A stretch of DNA of 16,867 nt from Fomitopsis serialis (taxonomy: Eukaryota; Basidiomycota; Agaricomycetes; Polyporales; Fomitopsidaceae), in contig NW_025955643.1 of the NCBI RefSeq assembly GCF_022376445.1, positions 1 to 16,867 of the forward strand. The letters are read 5' to 3'. Each line of letters opens with the position of its first letter. The stretch's first letter is position 1. Of this stretch, positions 7,906 through 16,867 are shown one piece after another. The notes beneath the pieces are model-generated. The model had not been told where the DNA came from, did no database searches, and saw only the letters and a program-made list of their open reading frames with translations. A program made the translations under genes and the position numbers.

Positions 7906-10403
7906 ATGGAACCATATGCTGAGCTCTCCGGCTCCGACTCACTGGTAAAAGAAAACCGAGCTGCGAGCATGGACTCCGAAGTACGCTGGCAGCAACGTGG
8001 AAGCGATGGCAAGTGTCATGCTGTACTGTGTGAAACTGGACATGCTGTCCTACAGGACATGTTCGAAATGCCTACGGATGTTATCTTCGAGGTAGGCTAG
8101 TATTTCCTCACGTAATGATACACACTGATGAAGCTTGATGTGCGTACCAGATCATGCGACGTCTCCACCCGCGAGATTTGCTGAGCCTCTCTTGGGCATC
8201 GAAATCATTTCATGACTTCATGACGAAGAAGAGCTCCGCGTACATCTGGAAAGAATCCTTGAAGAATGTGCAAGGTGTACCCCCTTGTCCCGAGCAGCTC
8301 ACTGAGCCCGCGTGGGCCGCTCTCCTGTATTCGCCGTACTGCACAGTAAGCGGCGATATATCGTTGATATATTCAGCTGACTTCTCACCACTGAACTGCC
8401 AGGGCTGTGGCGTTGAGGTTTTCACGGAATGGCATTGGAGGTTCTACGTGCGCTTCTGCCAGGAGTGCAGCGAAACGAGGTCAGCTAGCCACTAATACCT
8501 CGCGGTTGCGTGACTACAATCATGCAATGCGTGTTGATCAATTCGTCTGCTCATATTACTAGGCTGATTGGGGACCCACGTCATGACGAGCAACTGTCTG
8601 ACAAGCGACACATCAGCACGGACATTCCAATCAGTATGTTCAATTCGGTGGGTTTCCAGAGTGAATGTAAAGCGCCACGATCGTCCCTCATTATTGCTCA
8701 TGGATGCAATCCACAGGGGCGTGTCAGTACGCGCTTCTCCCTGCGTCACATTCGCGAAGGCGAAGCCCACCTAAAGTCGGAGGTGGAAGATCTACTTGAT
8801 GCTTGGGATAAGGTAGTCAAAGAGGACGACGAAGACAAGATGACGACGTTTATTGGCAGACGAATCATGCACGTGCGAAAAATTGCAAAGGTACTAGTAG
8901 ATCAACCTGTGTCCATGCTTCTACGACAAAACTTACGCAAGGCTTTTGGGAACAAAGCACGTACCTCTCTGTGAGAAGTGGGCAGAAGCAGAGCGCATCG
9001 AGCTCCGGAAAGAGCGCCTCCAAGAGTAAGTGAACCCGCGGCCCATACTGGTTTTGAGCGGTCCAGTAATTTTGTATGGAAGTGTCGTCGCCAGGTTGCG
9101 ACAACTCGGCTGGGGCTTCGAACTCGATATAATTCAAAAGGATAACTACGCGCCACTGTGCGACCTTAAGGAGGTCCGTGTGCCTGAGAAGCTCACAGAT
9201 CGCGGTACGCACTCGCTCCGCCGCCCGACCTTGCCAGATCCTGATGTTATCCTATACTTTTCCAGCGTGGCGAACTTCGGAATGGAAAGTGGTCAGATGC
9301 ATTCGAGACGTCATGGAACGACGTCTCGCACGCGAGTTGGAAGATAGACTCAACTCACGCTCGGATGTCATGAAGAGCGCTGTGAACACTCTCAAGCTGC
9401 GCCCGGAGGTACGGCCTTACCGCTTGGACTTCGGAGACATCGCGCGCATGCCGGAAGTCCGCGAGATCATGTGTGCGGTCGACTCAAAGGACATCACGGC
9501 TAGGTTCGCCGCGTTGCCAGCACAATTTGGGGATATGGTCGAACGATGGAAGGCTCGAGTGGACAAGAAACTTATCAGGCGGTTGTTTATGGTCAACAGA
9601 TCACAGCCACAGGAATTGCGCATACTGGAGCTTGCGACAACGCGATTCCATTGTGCGAATGCGGCAATTCAAAGCTGTACTACCCTGGTGTCTTGTGGCA
9701 CGAATGTCTGCATTGGGAGACGGACTGGCCAAATGACGAAAGAAATGTAGTGTACAGCAACTTCATCTGGCATATAGTGGGCCCGCATGGATTCCACATG
9801 GACCGTCTCTTCACAGAAGACACCTCAGCGCAGGCCCATGAGCTGATCAAGCTATTCGGCAAGGACCCGAAGATGGCAACGGCGAAGGAAATGGACGCGC
9901 TGGATCTAAGACTCGTGCGCGATAACGAAGCGGTCATGACATGGCGCGCCGCCGTGCGTTTGTTCAACGAATCTCCTGGAAATACTCAACCCTGACAATT
10001 ATGGCCTACTACAGATGTACTATGTAGATGATCATGTAGGCACTTGCGACTGGCGAATAGCAACCTCCGACGAGGTTGACAAGGCCAAGAAGCACGAGCG
10101 ACTGATACAATTGGATAAGTCCTGGTGGTTCTGCATAGCGTGCAACAAACCAAAAAATTACTGGGGATGGGATAAAGACGGTGCCTGGGACCATCTCCAA
10201 GGGACGTGAGTATTCTTCTCATGTGTCACGGTTTCAAAGAGGACTCAGTGGGATTCCAAATGGTTAGGCATGACATGGAGGTTGCCAGCCTATATGACGA
10301 GCGTCTGCAGGCTTTCCTACACCCCGATACTGCGGCCGCCAATGGATTTTTTGAGATCAAGATGAGCACTCTAGATGACCCCATTGACGAGGAAGAACGT
10401 TGA
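7906..10403 (+). CDS. F-box protein with Cys/His zinc-knuckle clusters (paralog 1)
   Basis: Predicted SCF ubiquitin-ligase adaptor; its substrate is unknown. Exons: 7906-8091, 8151-8345, 8403-8479, 8563-8647, 8717-8890, 8958-9025, 9095-9204, 9266-9953, 10015-10205, 10268-10403. With one missing base near 9655 they make 636 residues, all in phase. The start is the first ATG (context AAAATGG). The F-box is at residues about 53-95 (MPTDVIFEIMRRLHPRDLL). Next comes a Cys4 cluster, CTGC (126-129) and CQEC (146-149), with an intron between its first Cys residues. A charged helical middle follows (LCEKWAEAERIELRKERLQE, LRQLGWGFELD, KLTDR). A second cluster is CECGNSKLYYPGVLWHEC, and a third is WWFCIACNKP followed by DHLQGTH. 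This is the general layout of F-box families amplified in mushrooms. The frame break falls inside the second Cys pair. It is in tandem with paralog 2. Confidence 0.8.
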
Positions 10404-10787
10404 TATTGCGAATGCCGGACGTTGAAGGGAGATGATGTGACAGTGACGGTAGACCATCGCGGACTCGGAGCTTAACTCAGTGACTCCCTCAATACTTATT
10501 CGTCAATACAACAATTTGTCGTATGCATGCCAACGGCTTTCGTGCTTTCAGATACGGCGTACCAAGGCCGGAAACAATATGTACCATTTACTACTGAGTT
10601 GCCTGCAACACCTTTTCAGCGGAATCAGCCACAGCCGTGTAGTATCATGTGCATTCGGCGTGACCGTGAACTCAAGTACTGGGGTGGCTGAACTGGTTCG
10701 GTTCTACGCGTACCTCTCGTCGTCCACCGTCACGCTTGTACTTGCATCGTATTTCTTGTCCTAAACCTGTCACAGCAGCTAGTTAGC
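10404..10787. other. Interval between the two F-box genes
   Basis: 384 bp in which no gene, repeat or family motif is recognised. It presumably holds the terminator of paralog 1 and the promoter of paralog 2. The largest ORF (10480-10764) has no coding character that I can support. Confidence 0.4.
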
Positions 10788-13361
10788 ATGCCACCGAAGA
10801 AAGTCAAACGATCGGTCAGTTCCTTAGACGCGCGTGAAGGACGGCTTAACTACGGGTGACACACTGGCAGATTCGGGGGCACTTGGTAATGTTGGCGGTA
10901 GAGCTACCCACGGACGCGGGCGGGGCGGCCTCAAAGATATGCTGAACATGCCCACTGACATCATTCATGAGGTGAGCAAATTTCCTGATGGATCGGTTGT
11001 TCAAGAAATCACTCGATATGTCAGATTGTGCGACATCTCCACCCGCGAGACTTGCTGGGTCTCTCGTGGTCCTCGAAAGCACTTCACGCCTTCCTGATGA
11101 GAAAGAGCTCCGTATGTATCTGGAAAGAGTCACTGAAGAATTCAGAAGACCTACCACCGTGCCCGGAACAGCTAATCGAGCCTGCTTGGTTCGCTTTGCT
11201 CTTCTCGACCTCTTGCACGGTATGTGGGCATTGGCATGCCATGGCAGTTTGCGTTCATCGAGATGGTCCCTATCCAGGCATGTGGAACAGGCAACTCAGC
11301 GGAACCCCTCTGGGAGTTCTACGCACGCTTCTGCGAATCTTGCCAAGACACGATGTCAGTGACGTCTGACGATACTGTATAATGTGTGCTCATCTACTCC
11401 CGTCATCATGCACACAGGACTTTAAAGGTCCCGTCAGGGCATACGTCAGTGTTTGGGGACAAATGGGTCATATACAAAGAAATTCCAACCAACATGTTCA
11501 ACAAAGTGTGCTCAGAGTGTTTTCACCGTGCCTGATTAATGACCGTTATCCTCAGGTTTGCGTAGCCAAAGACGACGTCGCTGTATATCTGAAGTCTCAG
11601 CTGGACGAGCTCATTGAGACCTGGGAGAAGTTATCGAAATGTAATGACCACGAGAAGCTGGCCATGTTCATTGGTACGCAGATCTTGCAAGTGCGGGCGA
11701 TAGCGAAGGTAAGCTACCGGGTTTGAAGACGTGTATTGGATCCCGTATAATGTGTCTGATCTGCGCACTATCTAGCATGCGTCTATCTGTGCTAATTGGG
11801 CCAAGAGAGAAGTTGAATCGCGCGACGATGCGCTTTCGAGGGAACGCTTTGCAGAGTAAGCGTGTTTTGATGTCGCACCATCGACGACCTAATCGCCTGT
11901 GCATCTCAGAATCGTCTCTCGGCTGCACGCACTTGGTTGGGGCCCCGAGCTTTCGTTTCTCGAACGCCATCATTACAGAGCATTAGTCGCACATGAGCAG
12001 GTCTGGGTGCCCAAAAAGCTCACCGATCGCGGTGGGTCATCCACACTTGTGTCATGCGTGCTCTATGAATGCTTATAGCGACGTGCCCATCCAGTCTGGA
12101 ACAATATGCGTGGGGAGATGGTTCAGATAGTGCAGAACATCCGCGACGCGTTCCCTGAGCTCGATTTCACGGAAAGGCTGCATGGACGTTCCACTGCTCT
12201 GTATAGTGCGCTAGAAGAGCTCGTGGAGTGTCCCGAGGCACAGGCCGACGAGTTGAGCCACACAGACATCGCGCTCATGCCGGAGGTCCGTGAAATAATG
12301 TGCGCGCCTGAGGGTGTAGAGGTCAACCGAGACACCTTTATTGCTTTGCGGAAACACATGGGCGCGATGGTGGAAGGGCGGAGATCGCGTGTGCACGACG
12401 ACCTTCGCGCGCTGCTCACGCGACAGAGAGGTGCGAGCGAGGCCTCGAGCGAATCAGGCTCAGGAACGGGCGTGGACCCGTTGGACCTCGCAACGACGAT
12501 GTTCCGCTCCCCGTATTCAGACATAAAAGGGCAAAACTTCTCTTTTATCCAGAGATACTGCGATACCGCCAAAGATACAGGCCAGGGATTCAGAGACAGT
12601 CGGACGCATACTGTGCTTTTATTGCCCAGGCGGCGTGGTATTACTCCGACCAACTCTTCTTCCATGTTGATCTCTGCATCGTACACAAGCCGTCGGAAGA
12701 AGCCCTCAAACTCATACAGCTTTGTGGCAAGGACCCGAAGACAGTGACAGTGAAGGAAATGGACGCACTGGATGTCAGATTCGTGGTAGACGATAAGACC
12801 ATCATGACCTGGCGTGCCGCTGTAAGTTCTGTGTCTTAGTACTTCGCAAATGACCGGTGCTCACCATAACCACCAGATGTCACATCAAGATGCCAGACGG
12901 TGGCGCGGTAAAAGTGGCAGTGGCGACTAGCAAGCCGGAAGAGGTTTCCCAAGCTAAAGAGTGCGAACGAGAAATCGCAAGGTAGCTTGTGGCAGTGTAC
13001 AAGATGTCCTCCGGCACGTCTGACCCGACCTCATTCGACGCTGCACTGAGTCACCTGGACGCTGTGTGAGTTTTATCCTGTTGTCTGACTCATAGAGCCC
13101 TAATAAGTGAGCGGACGAACGACTAGCCATAGCGTCAAGGATCCTACCTCGCAATGCGAATATCTGACGCTCGCTCCTTACAGCCCTGCAGCGAATGGTA
13201 TCTATGAGGTCGAGTTGCAGCTCAGGGAGAATGATCGTAGGTGTATCTTACCACTAGTGAATGGAATACACATCGTATGGGTATGGTGTACTCGACAGGC
13301 GTGTCCTCAAGATGCCTGCAGATCAGATAGCCATATCACGGCCTCAGTCATCTATCCATAA
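10788..13361 (+). pseudogene. F-box protein paralog 2, degenerate towards its 3' end
   Basis: Tandem relative of the preceding gene. Exons: 10788-10814 (MPPKKVKRS), 10871-10971, 11025-11219, 11278-11354, 11418-11505, 11556-11708, 11776-11855, 11910-12031, 12095-12821, 12877-13065 and about 13100-13361. Exons 3 and 4 are exactly as long as their counterparts (195 and 77 nt), and intron positions are conserved. The F-box is MPTDIIHEIVRHLHPRDLL, followed by Cys pairs CTAC and CESC. LTDR, WNNMRGEMVQIVQNIRD, LDLATTMF, MDALD and TWRAA align with paralog 1. Breaks: exon 1 is one base short for joining exon 2; one base is missing near 12509-12512; and exon 12877-13065 changes frame at least four times, although short matches to paralog 1 (QWRLA, EEVSQAKECER, LWQCTRC, FDAALSHL) persist in order. 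The second Cys cluster is lost (F..S/F in place of Cys). Sequence error may explain some breaks, so pseudogene status is probable, not certain. Confidence 0.65.
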
Positions 13362-13658
13362 ACACGATGTTGTAATGCTACAATAGCAGCGCAATGCGAT
13401 TCATACTACCTTCGCCCTTGCCTTGTTAGGTTTCTCTTCGACAGCAGTTGTACGCAGGAGGTGGGCTTAAATATCGAATGCGACTTGAGTGTACATATAT
13501 GCATGGTACCGGTCTTGGCGCCGGTCTGCGGTCAGTACGCGCCTCCCGAAATGGCAATCCGTTACGCGTCGTCCTCGTGCTTCTCGCGACGCGTCAGTCC
13601 GCCTGCCCGTCCACTCAGTCTCGCTAAGTTACTCTGCACTTGACCTCATACACGCGCC
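13362..13658. promoter_or_regulatory. Upstream region of the proteasome gene
   Basis: 297 bp with no coding feature. Two ACGCGT sites (13564-13569 and 13589-13594), 25 bp apart, lie 65-95 bp upstream of the ATG. They match the MluI cell-cycle box core, but this is a short GC-rich motif that can occur by chance. No TATA box is evident, as expected for a housekeeping gene. Confidence 0.35.
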
Positions 13659-14787
13659 ATGGTAAGCCTCTACACGTTCATTACTCGCATATCATTAGAT
13701 TTACTGCTCTGCAGTTTCGTAACACATACGACTCCGACAACGTCGTCTTCTCCCCGCAAGGCCGCCTTCACCAGGTCGAATATGCGTCCGAAGCCGTGAA
13801 GCAGGGTTCTGCGGTGGTTGGGCTGCGATCGAAGACACATAGCATCTCTTGGCTCTGAAGGTATGATACTGTCTTTGAACTCTGGGGTGAACGTCCTGAA
13901 GTAAGGGACCTCGCAGCGATCGTTGGGCGAGCTCGCTTCGTACCAGCAGAAGATGTATCGAATAGATGATCATGTCGGCATTGCGATCGCAGGACTCACG
14001 TCGGATGCCCGTGTACTTAGGTATGTCTTGCTTGCCGCACGATCGCTGCGAGTATACTGAGGTCTTGGTGCAGTAACTTCATGCGCCAACAAGCAATGGG
14101 CTCACGCATGCAGTTCAACCGCCCAGTCCCCGTCAACCGTCTCGTATCTTCAATCGCCGACAGTGCGTATACCCCTCACACTCTGCCCTCCTATCGGCTG
14201 ACTTCACAAATGTCGTGATCAGAGGCGCAAGTAAACACACAAGAGTACGGGCGCCGACCGTACGGAGTCGGCTTCCTCGTCATCGGCCAGGACAAAAACG
14301 GCCCGCACCTCTACGAATTCTCACCGTCCGGCAACTCGTATGAGTACTACGCCATGTCGATCGGCGCGCGCAGCCAGAGCGCGAAGACATACCTCGAGAA
14401 GCACTACGAGAGCTTCGTGGACTGTGCGCGCGCCCTCTACTCTAACGTTCAATCGCTCACGCTGCGCTGTCTATAGGCAACCTCGAAGAGCTCATCCGAC
14501 ACGGCCTGCACGCGCTCCGCGAGACGCTGCAACAAGACAAAGAGCTGACAATCAACAACACGACCATCGGCATCGTCGGGCATGCAGGCGCGCACGAGAA
14601 GGACGTGCCGCCGGAGGGCTCCTTCCGCATCCTCGAGGGCGAGCCCATCCAAGTCTACCTTAGCTCGATGCAGCCGAAGCGCGCGCCGGAGGAGCCTGCC
14701 GCTGCAGCACAGACGGGCGTAGAGGGTCAAGAGGAAGACCCGACACATGGGGCTGCGGTGGACGAGGATGTGCAGATGGGCGAATGA
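13659..14787 (+). CDS. PRE5: 20S proteasome alpha subunit, PSMA1 type (yeast alpha-6, PRE5)
   Basis: Structural subunit of the outer alpha ring of the 20S core particle. Exons: 13659-13661 (the ATG alone), 13715-13860, 13917-14020, 14074-14162, 14223-14423, 14477-14787; 284 residues when one missing base is counted. The N-terminal alpha-subunit signature is [20 protein letters not shown] followed by VEYA, then [53 protein letters not shown] and [15 protein letters not shown], with an acidic tail ending MGE, all typical of the PSMA1 lineage. Exon 2 is 146 nt but must be 147: one C is missing near 13846, which would otherwise end the protein before the conserved [13 protein letters not shown] has Ser where ALEAVKQG is usual. 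The gene is convergent with COX15. Confidence 0.93.
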
Positions 14788-14963
14788 GCGTGAGTGCCGG
14801 TGGATGGTATGTAGCGGGATCGTGGCGCGATGTGTGCTTGTATCGTTTCCGGACTGAATGCAATGTTTTCGAATGTTTTGAGGGTGTGATGAGTACACTA
14901 CGACGCGAGGTGCCGCTGACGAATAAATACGACGATCTACCCGGTAAACCTGTGAGTATGACC
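14788..14963. terminator. Convergent 3' region between the proteasome gene and COX15
   Basis: The two stop codons face each other 176 bp apart, so both 3' UTRs must lie here and may overlap. A canonical polyadenylation hexamer AATAAA at 14922-14927 on the plus strand could serve the proteasome mRNA. No equally clear signal is seen on the minus strand. Confidence 0.5.
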
Positions 14964-16616
14964 CTATGGCGCTTTCGCGCCTTTCGCGCCCTTCGCTGCG
15001 AACAATGCCTGCCTCCACGCACGCGCCGCTGCACCCGGTTTCCTCAACGACACCAGCAACTGGACCATCGTCGTTAGGAGCAGCACGCTCCCTGCTTGGT
15101 GCGCAGCAGCTAAGGGCACCGGAACGAGGTAGAGTAGAGTACTAATGCCGAGCAGGACCTGAACGTTCGCCATCGCGAAGGCCGACACCATCATGCGCTT
15201 GACGAGCGGCGGGAGGATAGCCTTGTACGCCGAGCTCCGGCTCAGGGCGTACAGGGCCGTGGTTGCAGTGTAGGTCGTGATCGCCTGGATGAATCGTGAA
15301 CACTAAACAAGTGCGTTCAGTACGTCGTGCATGCTCACCAAGCATCTGTGGTTGAATTGCACGGTAGTGGGATTCTCGAAGATGTTACGCCACCATAAGT
15401 CTGAGCCGTCGGGGCTCTTGGCGTATGCCGTTGAGAACAGCTCGTCCGCCGGAGGCGCGATGCGTCCGCCCATGAGCGGGAACTCGTTGTAGAGAAGACC
15501 AGCGTCCAGCCCCGCACAAAAGCCCCTGTCATATTGATCAACCACCACTCCTACTACTCAATACACCGCTTACCTGAGAGCGCCGTGAGGAAGACCAACC
15601 CAGTGAGCAGCTTCGAACACCGGGCGAACCGCTTCACGTGCGAGTTCTGCAGGATATTGTCCAGTGCGCCGCCTCGCCCTTCAAACCCGCCCACACGCCG
15701 CGCGTCGCATACCGCCAATCATACAGCGCCGCCATGCCCGTGCCTAACATCCCGCATACAGCACGAACGCCGTCCCGAGGTGCGCCGCGAGCCTGTACTG
15801 CGACACGCGCGGGACGGCACCGGGAGTGTCCATGAGCGAGTCCTCCAGCCCGGACTTGACCATGTACCACCCGAGCGCACCTTGCGCGCCGAGTAGTATC
15901 GCCATGCCGAAGAGCTGCTTCGGGAGCGTGGCAGTCAGGCGATTGCGGAGGGTGAAGTAGGTGAGGGGAACGACGAAGGCGATTCCGATGAACGGCCGAG
16001 GATGCGGTGTCCCCATTCCATGTAGAAGATGTTCTTAAACTCGTCAAGCGTGATCGAGTGGTTCAGCCTGCTTTCGTCAAACGAGCGCTGCAGCTGCAAA
16101 GTTACGGATCTACGTACAACTTGAACTCCGGAGTTGCCTTGTACTTGGTGAATTCGACTTCCCATTCTGCTTGTGAGAGAGGGGGTAGAACACCGGTGAT
16201 GGGCCGCCATTCCGTGATGCTCAGACCGGACTCGGTGAGGCGGGTCACACCGCCCACGACGATGACAGCAAAGACGAGAACCGAGGAGAAGATGAGCCAG
16301 CCTGCGACCGGGGGAGGAGAGAGCACCGGAGCTTGGGCACAGAGGCAGCATTGCTGGAGAAGAACCGCGGGTCGAAGACGCGGGGACGACCGGTTCTCGC
16401 ACCGAGCGTAATGTGCCTCCCTTGCGCCCATAGACTTGGCTGTCGCAGTAGACCACCCAATGGTCGACTGCCTGTTCCGAAGATGGATTTCGTGGGTAGT
16501 CTGGAGAGAACCTTCGACACACTCCGCTGGTGAAGTGCTCGTGTGCACGGTGGTCTTGAGATCGCTGCAGGTAGGGAACGCCCTCCAAGGCCCCTCCATA
16601 GCGAGGTGAACGACAT
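14964..16616 (-). CDS. COX15: Heme A synthase COX15, mitochondrial
   Basis: Inner-membrane monooxygenase that oxidises the C8 methyl of heme O to make heme A for cytochrome c oxidase. Exons: 16118-16616, 15574-16067, 15339-15525, 14964-15284. With five missing bases counted, lengths and phases agree exactly and give 501 residues. The N terminus ([20 protein letters not shown] and on, Arg/Ser-rich, few acids for about 90 residues) is a mitochondrial presequence. Then come a hydrophobic segment [19 protein letters not shown] and the signature [13 protein letters not shown]. All four conserved heme-ligand regions carry His: [49 protein letters not shown] and [16 protein letters not shown] are also conserved. 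Missing bases (window positions): 16335-16337, 15991-15993, 15751-15753, about 15666-15668 and about 15514. The start is the first ATG of the presequence frame. As written the frame is broken, yet every family residue is retained. Confidence 0.93.
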
Positions 16617-16811
16617 CCTACGGCTGGAAGTCGAGTAGACACCAGAAAACCGGGCTACCTGAGGAAGTCTCAGAGGCTCATACTATGCAGGATGGGCGCA
16701 GGTTAGGAATGCGGAGGCCGGGAGTGGTCGAGCCGGATTTGAAGTCGAGCCCCCGTGGCTCGCGGTGGGCGGTCCCGACCAGCGTCTGCACCAACCCTCC
16801 GTCTCGCCTCC
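16617..16811. promoter_or_regulatory. Divergent promoter region between COX15 and the right-edge gene
   Basis: 195 bp separate the COX15 start codon from a plus-strand ATG with presequence-like coding. The region is GC-rich without a TATA element. If the right-edge gene is real, two mitochondrial proteins share this promoter. Confidence 0.35.
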
Positions 16812-16867
16812 ATGTTCGCGGTCGCTCTCGCTCGACGTTTAGGCGCAAGCCGCGCCCCTCGTCTACT
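16812..16867 (+). CDS. Start of a gene with a mitochondrial-presequence-like N terminus (cut by the window edge)
   Basis: An ATG at 16812 opens a frame that remains open to the right edge, encoding MFAVALARRLGASRAPRL. The alternation of Ala/Leu with Arg, a Ser and no acidic residue is typical of a matrix-targeting presequence. Eighteen residues are too few to name a product. The call rests on composition and on the divergent position beside COX15. Confidence 0.35.
   Translation, partial: MFAVALARRLGASRAPRL

Noticed and set aside
12032..12094. Apparent frameshift between two exons of F-box copy 2 when the acceptor at 12074-12078 is used
   Set aside because: The next acceptor, ending at 12094, gives a 63-nt intron that joins LTDR to WNNMRGEM in phase, so no lesion is needed.
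14449..15018. Minus-strand ORF of 189 codons at the end of the proteasome gene
   Set aside because: It is the antisense shadow of the last proteasome exon plus the convergent 3' region; no protein family is recognised.
1..16867. Mobile elements, tRNA, rRNA or CRISPR arrays
   Set aside because: No transposase or integrase motif, terminal inverted repeats, long terminal repeats, tRNA-like promoter boxes or regularly spaced repeats were found.

Overview
The window looks like nuclear DNA of a filamentous Agaricomycete (mushroom-forming basidiomycete). The genes are densely interrupted by 45-60 nt GT-AG introns, spacing is compact, and the recognisable genes are eukaryotic: a mitochondrial COX15, a proteasome alpha subunit, a secreted GH20 enzyme and F-box proteins of a type seen in multicopy families in mushrooms. 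The order or species cannot be fixed from sequence alone. I see no rRNA, tRNA, CRISPR array, transposase or long terminal repeat.

Layout. 1-594: left edge, with a possible C-terminal fragment of a plus-strand gene and one weak minus-strand ORF. 595-1714 (-): six-exon protein-lysine methyltransferase of the EFM6/Methyltransf_16 family, completely intact. 1962-4167 (+): eleven-exon secreted beta-N-acetylhexosaminidase (GH20), divergent from EFM6 across a 247-bp shared promoter region. 4168-5661: gene-poor stretch with pyrimidine-rich tracts, a candidate spliced leader and a 17-bp direct repeat. 5662-7560 (+): FAD-dependent aromatic-hydroxylase-type monooxygenase with a damaged splice site and no recognisable C-terminal domain. 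7906-10403 and 10788-13361 (+): tandem paralogous F-box proteins with Cys/His clusters and matching exon structure; the second is much more broken. 13659-14787 (+): proteasome alpha subunit (PSMA1 type, yeast PRE5). 14964-16616 (-): heme A synthase COX15, convergent with the proteasome gene. 16812-16867 (+): the first codons of a gene with a mitochondrial-presequence-like N terminus, divergent from COX15.

The main cross-cutting observation is that nearly all genes except EFM6 carry one or more missing bases, mostly explicable as shortened runs of identical bases, that shift the reading frame. They occur even in COX15 (five) and the proteasome subunit (one), both normally indispensable. When each missing base is counted, the exon lengths fit the splice phases exactly. 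The simplest reading is uncorrected deletion errors in the assembly, so broken frames in the GH20, monooxygenase and F-box genes should not be called pseudogenes on that evidence alone. The lost acceptor in the monooxygenase and the cluster of frame changes at the end of the second F-box gene are harder to explain this way.

The genes do not form one pathway. Housekeeping functions (translation-factor methylation, protein turnover, heme A synthesis) flank an accessory block with a secreted chitin/glycan-degrading enzyme, a flavin monooxygenase and a local F-box duplication.
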